A program made the position numbers and the translations under genes. The notes below the pieces were generated by a model, which searched no databases, was not told the DNA's origin, and worked only from the letters and a program-made list of their open reading frames with translations. Shown piece after piece: positions 1-6,577 of a stretch of DNA of 14,291 bases. The stretch is from Oscillospiraceae bacterium (GTDB taxonomy: Bacteria > Bacillota > Clostridia > Oscillospirales > Oscillospiraceae): NCBI GenBank assembly GCA_031255955.1, contig JAIRRO010000010.1:1-14291 (forward strand). Reading direction: 5' to 3'. Every line of letters begins with the position of its first letter. Position 1 is the stretch's first letter.

Positions 1-2
1 CG

Positions 3-1349
3 CTGGCGGCGCACCTTATTATCATCACCGCCTGTTATCTGGCGGATTATTATTTCGCAGAGCAAATTGTGCTGCCGCTGACCATCAATCAGCAGTACGG
101 CGACAACATCATTTCTGTGCTTAACACCGCGCTTTTCATCGGGCTTGCCATCAAGGGGATGTCTGAGATGTATAAGTATGAAAAGGCGGAGGCGGATCTG
201 GCGGCGCGCGTGAAAAGCGATTTTTTGGCGCAGATGTCGCACGAGATGCGCACCCCGATGAATGCCATCGTCGGCATTACGGCGCTGCTGTCGCGCTCTG
301 ATGACTTAGCCGGGCACGGTGAGGAGCTCGGCAAAATCACAAACGCCTCTAAGCACCTGCTGGGCGTCATCAATGATATGCTGGATATGTCGAAAATTGT
401 GGCTGACAAGCTGGAGCTTTTTGAGGAGCCGTTTTCATTTGAAACGCTTGTGCGCGATGTTGTCGGCGTCACGGCGCACACGGCGGAGGCAAAGGGGCAG
501 ACGCTTACGCTGGAGCTTGACCCCGCGCTGCCGTCCACGCTTATCGGTGACAAACAGCGTCTGGCGCAGGTGATTACAAATCTGCTGTCCAACGCCGTAA
601 AGTTCACGCCGGAGGGCGGCGTTATCACCGTTAAAACAAGGCTTGCGCATCTGGAAGCCGGTGTACTGCGGTTGCGCGTCGCTGTCAGCGATACGGGCAT
701 CGGCATTTCAGAGGAACAGGCGCCGCGGCTCTTTTCGGCGTTTGAGCAGGCGGACAATTCCAACACGCGCCGCTTTGGCGGCACGGGGCTGGGGCTGGCT
801 ATCGCGAAGCGGATTGTGGAGATGATGCACGGGCGCATATGGGTGCAGTCGGTGTTCGGCGAGGGTTCATGCTTCACGTTTGAGGTTGAGCTGGGCGTCG
901 CTGAGGGCGACAGCGAGGCGGACGAGGCACGCGGCGGCGCGCCCGATTTTTCACATATTCGCATATTGTTAGCAGAGGATGTGGAGATAAACCGCGAAAT
1001 TTTAGCGGCGCTCTTGGAGCCCACGGGGATAACCATCGACTGCGCGGAAAACGGACGCGAGGCTGCCGAGATGTTCAAGACGCACGGAGAGAGCTATGAC
1101 CTTATTTTTATGGACATCCAAATGCCGGAGCTGGACGGCTATGAGGCAACGCGTGAAATACGCGCGCTGGGGACAGAGCGCGCCGCTGCAATTCCCATAA
1201 TCGCTATGACTGCCAATGTCCTGCGCGAGGATATAGAGCGCGCGCGGGACGCCGGCATGGATGGGCATATCGGAAAGCCCATATCAATAGAGGCGGTGCT
1301 TGATGTTCTGCGCGAGCGCTGCCGCAGTAAGCTTAGCGTACCAATATAA
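3..1349 (+). CDS. Hybrid sensor histidine kinase/response regulator, 5' end missing
   Basis: The reading frame is open from base 3 through the left edge, so the N-terminus is missing; the GTG at 69 is an internal codon. The visible start holds hydrophobic segments (to about codon 50) and a short charged linker into the kinase core. Numbering from the GTG at 69, the H-box motif SHEMRTPMNAI contains the phospho-accepting His58 (codon 240-242). A HATPase domain follows, with the N-box (QVITNLLSNAVKF), G1 box (VSDTGIGIS) and G2 box (GGTGLGLAI). A receiver domain covers about 295-420, with acidic residues in LLAEDVE, phospho-acceptor Asp349 in FMDIQMP, and the conserved Thr (AMTAN) and Lys (GKPIS). 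It should autophosphorylate and pass phosphate to its own receiver and probably a further partner; the signal is unknown because the sensor part lies outside. No Hpt domain or DNA-binding output is visible. It ends 30 bases before the acylation cassette, so regulation of that cassette is possible but unproven. Confidence 0.95.
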   Translation: MAAHLIIITACYLADYYFAEQIVLPLTINQQYGDNIISVLNTALFIGLAIKGMSEMYKYEKAEADLAARVKSDFLAQMSHEMRTPMNAIVGITALLSRSDDLAGHGEELGKITNASKHLLGVINDMLDMSKIVADKLELFEEPFSFETLVRDVVGVTAHTAEAKGQTLTLELDPALPSTLIGDKQRLAQVITNLLSNAVKFTPEGGVITVKTRLAHLEAGVLRLRVAVSDTGIGISEEQAPRLFSAFEQADNSNTRRFGGTGLGLAIAKRIVEMMHGRIWVQSVFGEGSCFTFEVELGVAEGDSEADEARGGAPDFSHIRILLAEDVEINREILAALLEPTGITIDCAENGREAAEMFKTHGESYDLIFMDIQMPELDGYEATREIRALGTERAAAIPIIAMTANVLREDIERARDAGMDGHIGKPISIEAVLDVLRERCRSKLSVPI

Positions 1350-1379
1350 AATATTTTATTTAAGAAAGAGGAACAAAAG

Positions 1380-2042
1380 ATGAAAAACCAAAGCAAACAC
1401 ACCCCCCGCGCCGCGAGTGCGCGGACCCCGAAAATCGCGTCGCTTGTAATGGCGGCGCTGCTGACGGCGGCACTGCTGCTGTCGCTTGCCGCCTGCGGCG
1501 AAGCGGGTACGGCAACACCCACACCCACGCCTACGCCGTCCGAGGATGTTGTCACAGAAACGCCCGACGAGGCGACCTTAACGCCGGAGACAGACACCGC
1601 GCAAGAGGCGCAAGAGGAAACAGCCGCGCTGCTTCAAGAGCTTCTGGACGCGGCGTCGCCCGCGCTTGACGGGGAGGATTCGCTGCCGATGTCCTTCATC
1701 GACCCCATTACGGACGAAAACTTTAGCAGACTGGGCATAACAGAGGGCGATTTTGCGTCGGTGAAGGCGGCATGCACGGCGATAGCGGGCATTGGTACGA
1801 TTGCGCACGAGGTGGCGCTGGTGTATGCGCCCGGCGCGGCGGGAGAGATAAAAAGCGCGATAGCGGAGGGATATGATTCAAACAAGTGGGTTTGCGTGCA
1901 TCCGCAGAAAAGCGCCGTTGTCGCCTCCGGGGATTATGTCCTTCTGGCGGCGTCCAGAGGCGCAACGGTTGACGCGCTGATGGCTGCATTTGCGGAGATA
2001 GTGGGACCCGGCGAGGTGGACGTATTCTTTACGTTTGAATAA
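1380..2042 (+). CDS. DUF4358-like lipoprotein of the acylation cassette
   Basis: A 220-residue secreted lipoprotein. A basic N-terminus leads into a hydrophobic core and the lipobox LAAC, with lipidated Cys39. A low-complexity linker rich in Thr-Pro (about 45-52) and Glu/Thr (to about 80) follows. The folded part (about 85-220) fits the DUF4358 type, small lipoproteins of Clostridia often encoded beside MBOAT and DHHW genes; I assign this from overall pattern and context, not a decisive motif. The ATG at 1380 has an AAAGAGGA Shine-Dalgarno sequence about 8 bases upstream. Its TAA overlaps the ATG of the MBOAT gene (TAATG), so the two are translationally coupled. The role is unknown; membrane anchoring outside the cell fits an accessory part of an export or acylation machine. 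DUF4358 assignment about 0.7; lipoprotein nature near certain. Confidence 0.8.
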   Translation: MKNQSKHTPRAASARTPKIASLVMAALLTAALLLSLAACGEAGTATPTPTPTPSEDVVTETPDEATLTPETDTAQEAQEETAALLQELLDAASPALDGEDSLPMSFIDPITDENFSRLGITEGDFASVKAACTAIAGIGTIAHEVALVYAPGAAGEIKSAIAEGYDSNKWVCVHPQKSAVVASGDYVLLAASRGATVDALMAAFAEIVGPGEVDVFFTFE

Positions 2043-3439
2043 TGCTTTTTTCAAGTATTGAATTTCTGTATTATTTTCTGCCCATAGTCATAGCGCTGTA
2101 TTTCATCGTCCCGGCACGGGGAAAAAACCTTGTGCTGCTGGTGATGAGCCTTGTGTTTTATGGCTGGGGTGAGCCGCGCTTTTTGTTGCTGATGGCGGTT
2201 CAGGTGCTGTCCGGCTGGGTGTTTGGGCTGCTTATCGAAAAATACAGGGGGACGGCGGCGTCGCGGGCTATGCTGATTGCGGCGCTTGCCGTCGGGCTTG
2301 GCGGACTCGGGTATTTCAAGTACGCGGATTTTTTTGTCTCGAACGTAAACGGGCTGTTCGGGGCGGCAATTCCGCTGCCGCGCGTTGCGCTGCCTATCGG
2401 CATCAGCTTTTATACCTTCCAGATACTAAGCTATGATATTGATCTTTATCGCGGCAAAACGGAGCTTCAACGCAGCCTTCTCAATTTCGCCGCCTATGTA
2501 ACGCTGTTTCCGCAGCTGATAGCGGGACCCATTGTGCGCTATGCGGATGTGGCGCGCGAGCTGTCGGGGCGCGAGCATTCCGTTAAAAAATTTGCGGAGG
2601 GCGCGCGGCGCTTTGTCGTAGGCTTGGGTAAAAAGGTGCTGATTGCAAACGTTTTGGGTGAGCTTGCGGATGTGTGCCGAACCTCAACCGAAAAAAGTGT
2701 ACTGCTGGCGTGGCTGTATATCATCGCGTATGCGTTTCATATCTATTTCGATTTTTCGGGCTACAGCGATATGGCTGTCGGGCTGGGGAAGATATTCGGC
2801 TTTGAGTTTCTGGAGAATTTTGATTATCCGTACATCTCAAAAAGCATCACGGAATTTTGGCGGCGCTGGCATAAGTCGCTGTCCAGCTGGTTCCGCGATT
2901 ATGTCTACATACCGCTCGGCGGCAACAGGGTGAAGCCTACTCGGCACGTGTTTAACATCCTTGTCGTGTGGTTTTTAACGGGCTTTTGGCACGGCGCGGG
3001 GTGGAATTTTATCGCGTGGGGCGGATATTTCGCGGCGCTGTTGCTAATTGAAAAATTTGTGCTGGGCAAGGTGTTAGAGCGCCTTCCGGCGTTTGCGTCG
3101 CATATATATCTCGCCGTGCTGGTGCTGTTCGGCTGGGCGCTGTTTGATGCGCCGTCGATTCCGGAGGCGCTGCGGCGTATCGGAATGATGTTCGGCTCGG
3201 GGGCGTCGTCGCTGTATGGCGCGTCGTCGCTGTATTATCTGCGCAGCTATGCCATTCCGCTGGCTTTGGCGATAGTCGGCTCAACGCCGCTGATTACGCG
3301 GCTTGCCCGCGCGTTAGAGAAAAGGGCGGAGCGGATAATTACAGTGCTGGAGCCGCTTGCCGTCGCGGCGCTGCTTGTCGTCATTACGGCGTATCTTGTG
3401 GACGGGTCTTTTAATCCGTTCATTTACTTCAGATTTTAA
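2042..3439 (+). CDS. MBOAT family O-acyltransferase (AlgI/PatA/DltB-like)
   Basis: A 465-residue polytopic membrane protein, normal for AlgI-type MBOAT acyltransferases, with roughly ten or more hydrophobic segments. The family core is clear: a conserved region around 275-295 (FWRRWHKSLSSWFRDYVYIP) containing His277, then the invariant catalytic His317 in GFWHGAGWNF. Family members transfer an acyl group, usually acetyl, from a cytoplasmic donor across the membrane to an extracellular acceptor together with an AlgJ/AlgX/DltD/DHHW-type partner, which here is the next gene. The polymer acted on cannot be read from the sequence; no glycosyltransferases or dlt genes are in the window. The ATG overlaps the stop of the preceding lipoprotein gene by one base. 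Residues 387-398 are a perfect GASSLY doublet coded by an 18-bp tandem repeat. Confidence 0.95.
   Translation: MLFSSIEFLYYFLPIVIALYFIVPARGKNLVLLVMSLVFYGWGEPRFLLLMAVQVLSGWVFGLLIEKYRGTAASRAMLIAALAVGLGGLGYFKYADFFVSNVNGLFGAAIPLPRVALPIGISFYTFQILSYDIDLYRGKTELQRSLLNFAAYVTLFPQLIAGPIVRYADVARELSGREHSVKKFAEGARRFVVGLGKKVLIANVLGELADVCRTSTEKSVLLAWLYIIAYAFHIYFDFSGYSDMAVGLGKIFGFEFLENFDYPYISKSITEFWRRWHKSLSSWFRDYVYIPLGGNRVKPTRHVFNILVVWFLTGFWHGAGWNFIAWGGYFAALLLIEKFVLGKVLERLPAFASHIYLAVLVLFGWALFDAPSIPEALRRIGMMFGSGASSLYGASSLYYLRSYAIPLALAIVGSTPLITRLARALEKRAERIITVLEPLAVAALLVVITAYLVDGSFNPFIYFRF
3200..3235 (+). repeat. 18-bp in-frame tandem duplication inside the MBOAT gene
   Basis: Bases 3200-3217 and 3218-3235 are two copies of an 18-bp unit differing only at the third base (GGG versus GGC). 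Each codes for Gly-Ala-Ser-Ser-Leu-Tyr. The duplication keeps the frame and falls in a loop between hydrophobic stretches near the C-terminal end of the MBOAT protein. Confidence 0.9.
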
Positions 3440-3457
3440 AGGGCGGGGTGTAAGGCT

Positions 3458-4576
3458 ATGGGCAAAAAACTGCGGCATATACTGACGCTTTCGGTGTTCG
3501 TTGCGGCGCTGGGCGGCTTTTTTATTCTCAATCGCGCCGTTCGGACGCCTGACACGCTGGAGGCGGAACGGCGTCAACCGGCGGCGTTCCCGCGGCTTAC
3601 GGCTCAGACGCTGCTGTCCGGGGATTTTATGCGCGGCTTTGAGGATTTCGCGGCGGACAGCTTCGCGTTTCGCGATGGTTTTCGGTCGATACGGGCGTTT
3701 ACAGTGCTGGAGGTGTTTCGGCAAAGCGATAAATCTGGGCTGTACAGAGACGCACTTGTCGGCGCGGGGAAGCTTGCGCCCGTTGCGGAAAGCGAGGTGC
3801 GACGCACGGCGGGCAAGCTGGCGACACTCGCCGCCGCGCTGGGGGAGATGAATGTGTATGTCTCTGTCATTCCGGACAAAAGCGCGTATGCCGGGCGGGA
3901 ATATCCCGGCTTTGATATAGAAATGTCGCGCCGCATTTTGGAGGAAGCGCTGCCCGACGCGCGGTATATTGATATAACCGCCGCGCTGGACGCCGGGAGC
4001 TATTACAAGACTGATTTGCACTGGGATCAGTCAACGCTTGAGGCTGCCGTTACCGCCTTGGGCGATGAAATGGGGTTTTTGGACTCTGCATCCGATGGCG
4101 CGTCAATGTTCGAGCGCCACACAGCGGGGGAGTTTTACGGCGTTTACAAAGGGCAGCTTGCTCTGCCGATGCCGCCGGACACGATGATTTATTTGACCTC
4201 TGCGATAACGGAAAACGCCGTTACGCGATATCTTGACGACAAGACGCTTGAATGGACGGCGGGCGAGATATACGACCTTGAAGCCTTTGCCGGGCGCGAC
4301 CCGTATGACATCTTTTTGCGCGGCGCGCAAGCGCTGATAACAATGGAAAATCCGGAGGCGGAGACAGCGCGGGAGCTGTATCTGTTCCGCGATTCGTTTT
4401 CATCAAGTCTTGCGCCGCTGCTGCTGCCGCATTACGCAAAAATAACACTGATTGATTTGCGCTACGTCGATTTCCGCGTGCTGCCATCGCTGATTGAGCT
4501 TAGTCCGAACGCCGACGCGTTGTTTTTGTATTCCTCGCAGATTCTCGGGGCGCCGGACATTTTGAAAATCGGATGA
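3458..4576 (+). CDS. DHHW-type (AlgJ/AlgX/DltD-like) extracytoplasmic acylation partner
   Basis: A 372-residue protein with an uncleaved N-terminal membrane anchor (about 8-25) and a large extracytoplasmic domain. The early segment FEDFAADSFAFRDGFRSI is typical of DHHW proteins. The signature is present as SYYKTDLHWDQ, with Asp186 and His188 (DLHW where the family name has DHHW). Near the C-terminus RDSFSSSL (Asp312, Ser313) fits the SGNH-like second block that supplies the Ser region in AlgJ/AlgX relatives. Such proteins work with an MBOAT partner to place acyl groups on an extracellular polymer. The gene starts 18 bases after the MBOAT stop, with GGGGTG 7 bases before the ATG, so it belongs to the same transcript. 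Assignment to DHHW is from motif recognition; the substrate is unknown. Confidence 0.87.
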   Translation: MGKKLRHILTLSVFVAALGGFFILNRAVRTPDTLEAERRQPAAFPRLTAQTLLSGDFMRGFEDFAADSFAFRDGFRSIRAFTVLEVFRQSDKSGLYRDALVGAGKLAPVAESEVRRTAGKLATLAAALGEMNVYVSVIPDKSAYAGREYPGFDIEMSRRILEEALPDARYIDITAALDAGSYYKTDLHWDQSTLEAAVTALGDEMGFLDSASDGASMFERHTAGEFYGVYKGQLALPMPPDTMIYLTSAITENAVTRYLDDKTLEWTAGEIYDLEAFAGRDPYDIFLRGAQALITMENPEAETARELYLFRDSFSSSLAPLLLPHYAKITLIDLRYVDFRVLPSLIELSPNADALFLYSSQILGAPDILKIG

Positions 4577-4583
4577 TAGGGTG

Positions 4584-4598
4584 GGGTGCATTGCACCC
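4584..4598. repeat. Perfect 7-bp inverted repeat after the acylation cassette
   Basis: GGGTGCA and TGCACCC face each other around one base, 7 bases after the stop of the DHHW gene. A real RNA hairpin would open to a 3-base loop with a 6-bp GC-rich stem. There is no T-run behind it on either strand, so it is not a textbook intrinsic terminator, though it lies where the + strand cassette should end. It is the first of several short palindromes packed into 4584-4664. Confidence 0.55.
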
Positions 4599-4603
4599 TA
4601 ACA

Positions 4604-4615
4604 CCGCACGTGCGG
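4604..4615. repeat. 12-bp perfect palindrome CCGCACGTGCGG
   Basis: A perfect 12-bp palindrome lies between the converging DHHW and antitoxin-like genes. No T-tract follows it, so a terminator role is unsupported. It could be a protein site or part of a small repeat element. Confidence 0.5.
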
Positions 4616-4624
4616 CAATGGCAA

Positions 4625-4840
4625 TTACCGCTGCGCGGAGCGGGTCATGGTGGCGGTTGACCGCGCGCTGGAGCGAACCTCGTCAACAGATACGCGCTTA
4701 AAGCCGTATTTCTTTGCGAGCCTCTTGCCTGTCGCGTCAAAAAACGCGGAAATCTCGGATGAGGTCATCCCTTTTGTGTCCTCATCAATTGTGCGGCGAA
4801 TCGCGTGAATGTCCGCGACTATTGTATCAGGCTTTTTCAT
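4625..4840 (-). CDS. Small antitoxin-like protein paired with the PIN-domain gene
   Basis: A 71-residue hydrophilic protein. The ATG (complement of 4838-4840) lies inside the 3' end of the PIN gene, overlapping by 14 bases, with GGGAG about 10 bases upstream, so the two are co-translated. The middle section (MTSSEISAFFDATGKRLAKKYGF, about 25-47) looks like an amphipathic helix with a Phe-Phe core and a basic tail, as in small proteins encoded beside PIN-domain toxins. I recognise no DNA-binding fold. The last 15 or so residues are Arg/Ser/Thr/Ala-rich and coded by a GC-rich stretch full of short palindromes, so the C-terminus may be secondary (frameshift or repeat insertion). The antitoxin role is inferred from size, coupling and neighbour only. 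Confidence 0.6.
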   Translation of the reverse strand: MKKPDTIVADIHAIRRTIDEDTKGMTSSEISAFFDATGKRLAKKYGFKRVSVDEVRSSARSTATMTRSAQR

Positions 4841-5306
4841 TACTCAATACTCCCATTGGTGAATCAATCGACACGGCGTGATAGCCGCGAATCCTGTTTA
4901 TCGCTTCGGTCAGTCGAGCAGTTTTTGCTCTGACGATATGGTTGAAATTCAAACTTACAATTGTATCTAATCCGCTTATTGACGTAATTGCAATGTGCCT
5001 TGCGTCGGAGAGGGAACCCGGTGGCAGAGCGCCTTCTAAAATGTATTTGTCGGCAAGCTCGTTTGCTTCGTCGCTCTTGGTGAGAACCGTTATGTTGAAA
5101 CGCTCAATGAGCTTCAGCATTTTTTCGCGTTTCTCTGCGTCAGCTGTGCGTTCAAGTTCTTCAAGGGTGTAGTCAGAGGTGTATGGTTCAAATTTTCCCG
5201 CTGCGCATTCTTCAAATAAAGTGACGGTATCGGCGTGCGCGTCGCGGTCGGTATCAAAATAATAATTGAACATTGTCGTTTCAAGATAAATCTTTGGTAT
5301 TTGCAT
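4827..5306 (-). CDS. PIN-domain protein, VapC-like putative ribonuclease toxin
   Basis: A 159-residue PIN-domain protein starting MQIPKIYLETTMFN, a signature of a PIN subgroup widespread in Clostridia. Acidic residues that would bind the catalytic metal are Glu9 (replacing the Asp usual in VapC), Glu49/Glu50 in TLEELE and Asp101 in SDARHIA. The last motif reads SLNFNHI (118-124), with Asn where many VapC proteins have Asp. PIN domains are Mg-dependent RNases, often toxins acting on tRNA or rRNA. The frame is open further upstream to 5426, but the ATG at 5306 is chosen because AAGGGG lies 8-10 bases before it and the family starts here. A clear promoter lies upstream on the same strand. Toxin status is inference; some of these proteins may not be toxic. 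Confidence 0.85.
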   Translation of the reverse strand: MQIPKIYLETTMFNYYFDTDRDAHADTVTLFEECAAGKFEPYTSDYTLEELERTADAEKREKMLKLIERFNITVLTKSDEANELADKYILEGALPPGSLSDARHIAITSISGLDTIVSLNFNHIVRAKTARLTEAINRIRGYHAVSIDSPMGVLSNEKA

Positions 5307-5347
5307 TTGATGTACCCCTTCCGGCTGTATCCGACGACTGTGTTCGC

Positions 5348-5377
5348 AGTGTAGCATATTCCGCTGCGGGTTGTCAA
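5348..5377 (-). promoter_or_regulatory. Sigma-A-type promoter of the PIN/antitoxin-like pair
   Basis: On the minus strand, -35 TTGACA (complement of 5372-5377) and -10 TACACT (complement of 5348-5353) are 18 bases apart, with an extended -10 TGC just before the -10. Transcription would begin about 35 bases upstream of the PIN start codon. It lies back to back with the larE promoter. Confidence 0.75.
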
Positions 5378-5407
5378 GCACACGATGTTTGCTGCGCCAT
5401 TCGGCGC

Positions 5408-5419
5408 GCGGTTGACCGC
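5408..5419. repeat. GCGGTTGACCGC near-palindrome, copy 1 (promoter region)
   Basis: Two 5-bp arms around TG, overlapping the -35 of larE and 31 bases upstream of the -35 of the PIN operon. An identical 12-mer lies at 4653-4664 in the 3' end of the antitoxin-like gene, so the two copies bracket the PIN module. A short match like this may be chance in GC-rich DNA. Confidence 0.35.
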
Positions 5420-5440
5420 TTGGCAAATACGGTGTATAAT
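5412..5440 (+). promoter_or_regulatory. Sigma-A-type promoter of larE
   Basis: -35 TTGACC (5412-5417) and a perfect -10 TATAAT (5435-5440) are 17 bases apart, which predicts strong activity and a leader of about 50 bases. The -10 is framed by inverted arms CTTGGC (5419-5424) and GCCAAG (5444-5449), and the -35 lies inside the near-palindrome GCGGTTGACCGC (5408-5419); either could be an operator. Confidence 0.8.
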
Positions 5441-5497
5441 AGCGCCAAGAGTAGCGTGCGAGGGCGCGGAAAAGTCAACCGAAAAGGGGAAATTTGA

Positions 5498-6319
5498 ATG
5501 ACAACGATGGAAAAATACACAAGGCTGAAGCAGGAGCTTGGCGGGCTGCCGGGACTGGCGGTGGCGTTCTCCGGCGGGGTGGATTCCACGCTGCTGCTTA
5601 AAACCGCGAAGGACGCGATAGGCGAAAATGTCATTGCCGTTACGGCGCGGTCGTGCAGCTTTCCGCAGCGCGAGCTTGATGAGGCGCGCGCCTTTTGCGA
5701 GCGTGAGGGCATCCGCCATGTTGTCATAGATTCTGAGGAGCTGGATATTGACGGCTTTGCGGAAAATCCGAAAAACCGCTGCTATATCTGCAAAAACGAG
5801 CTATTCACAAAAATTTGGAGCGTGGCGGGGGAGAACGGCATATCGCATGTTGCGGAGGGGTCTAATATCGACGACGAAGGGGATTATCGCCCCGGACTTA
5901 TCGCCGTCGCGGAGCAGGGCGCGCTGTCGCCGTTGCGCGCCGCGGGGCTGCGCAAGGACGAAATCCGCGAGCTGTCGCGCGAGCTGGGACTCGACACCGC
6001 CGAAAAACAGAGCTTTGCCTGTTTGTCCTCCCGCTTCCCGTATGGAGAGCATATCACGCGTGAAAAGCTCCGTGCCGTGGATGAGGCGGAGCAGACGCTT
6101 CTTGATTTGGGGCTGCGTCAGGTGCGTGTGCGCCACCACGGGGACATCGCCCGCATCGAAACGGACGAGGAGGGCTTCCGCCTGTTTGAGGACAAGGACA
6201 TTCGGAAAAATTTATATACTCGCTTCAAAAACCTCGGCTTTACATATGTTGCCCTTGACCTGCTGGGCTATCGCACCGGCAGCATGAACGAAACCCTGGA
6301 GGAAGCAGCAAGCGCGTGA
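5498..6319 (+). CDS. larE: ATP-dependent sacrificial sulfur transferase LarE
   Basis: A 273-residue PP-loop ATP pyrophosphatase, normal LarE length. LarE adenylates a carboxylate of the nicotinate-derived precursor and inserts sulfur during assembly of the nickel-pincer nucleotide cofactor of lactate racemase and related LarA enzymes. The PP-loop SGGVDS is at 25-30. The family block ENPKNRCYICKNELF gives a Cys-x-x-Cys pair (Cys95, Cys98), and Cys175 in ACLSSRFPYG matches the position of the sacrificed Cys176 of the Lactiplantibacillus protein. Three such cysteines suggest that a cluster-dependent, catalytic variant is possible. The ATG at 5498 has AAGGGGA 7 bases upstream and its own promoter. 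larB, larC and larA are not in the window, so it is an orphan here. LarE homologues outside lar operons may serve other sulfur-transfer reactions. Confidence 0.93.
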   Translation: MTTMEKYTRLKQELGGLPGLAVAFSGGVDSTLLLKTAKDAIGENVIAVTARSCSFPQRELDEARAFCEREGIRHVVIDSEELDIDGFAENPKNRCYICKNELFTKIWSVAGENGISHVAEGSNIDDEGDYRPGLIAVAEQGALSPLRAAGLRKDEIRELSRELGLDTAEKQSFACLSSRFPYGEHITREKLRAVDEAEQTLLDLGLRQVRVRHHGDIARIETDEEGFRLFEDKDIRKNLYTRFKNLGFTYVALDLLGYRTGSMNETLEEAASA

Positions 6320-6322
6320 TCA

Positions 6323-6340
6323 ATCACACCGCGCACCGAT
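6323..6340 (+). repeat. 18-bp direct repeat, left copy
   Basis: ATCACACCGCGCACCGAT here and ATCACACCACGCACCGAT at 6560-6577 differ at one base. They lie 237 bases apart, a multiple of three, and both code Ile-Thr-Pro-Arg-Thr-Asp in the frame of the winged-helix remnant. Confidence 0.85.
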
Positions 6341-6343
6341 GTT

Positions 6344-6371
6344 GGTGGAATAAATGGTGGAATAAATGGTG
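6344..6371 (+). repeat. 12-bp tandem repeat GGTGGAATAAAT x2 plus partial third copy
   Basis: Copies at 6344-6355 and 6356-6367 are identical and the first four bases recur at 6368-6371. They code the Gly-Gly-Ile-Asn doublet linker that in AlbA_2/Fic-type proteins precedes the winged helix. Confidence 0.85.
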
Positions 6372-6559
6372 CGAGGCAAAATGTCATTGATGTGCTTGTG
6401 AAAAATCCGCTGGCAACCACGAGGATTATCGCAGATGAGCTTGGATTTTCAAAACGAAAGGTTGAATATTATATCCAACAATTAAAGAAATCCGGGCTGG
6501 TGGAACGCGAGGGGGCGAAGAAAAACGGGCGATGGATTGTGAAGGCGGATGATGGAATG

Positions 6560-6577
6560 ATCACACCACGCACCGAT
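6560..6577 (+). repeat. 18-bp direct repeat, right copy
   Basis: Right partner of the repeat at 6323-6340 (17 of 18 identical). It forms the last six sense codons of the remnant, immediately before its TAA. Confidence 0.85.

Noticed and set aside
89..1078. Long minus-strand open frame of 329 codons opposite the histidine kinase
   Set aside because: It is Ser/Arg/Ala-rich without family motifs, and the opposite strand codes an unmistakable kinase. A shadow frame of GC-rich DNA.
1500..1545. ACACCC-type repeat in the DUF4358-like gene as a repeat array
   Set aside because: It merely codes the short Thr-Pro linker common behind lipoprotein anchors.
3314..4021. Minus-strand open frame of 235 codons opposite the MBOAT/DHHW junction
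   Set aside because: Arg-rich, no motif, spans two real genes on the other strand and lacks a ribosome site.
4577..4624. Intrinsic terminator after the acylation cassette
   Set aside because: Hairpins are present but no T-tract follows on either strand, so I list them only as inverted repeats.
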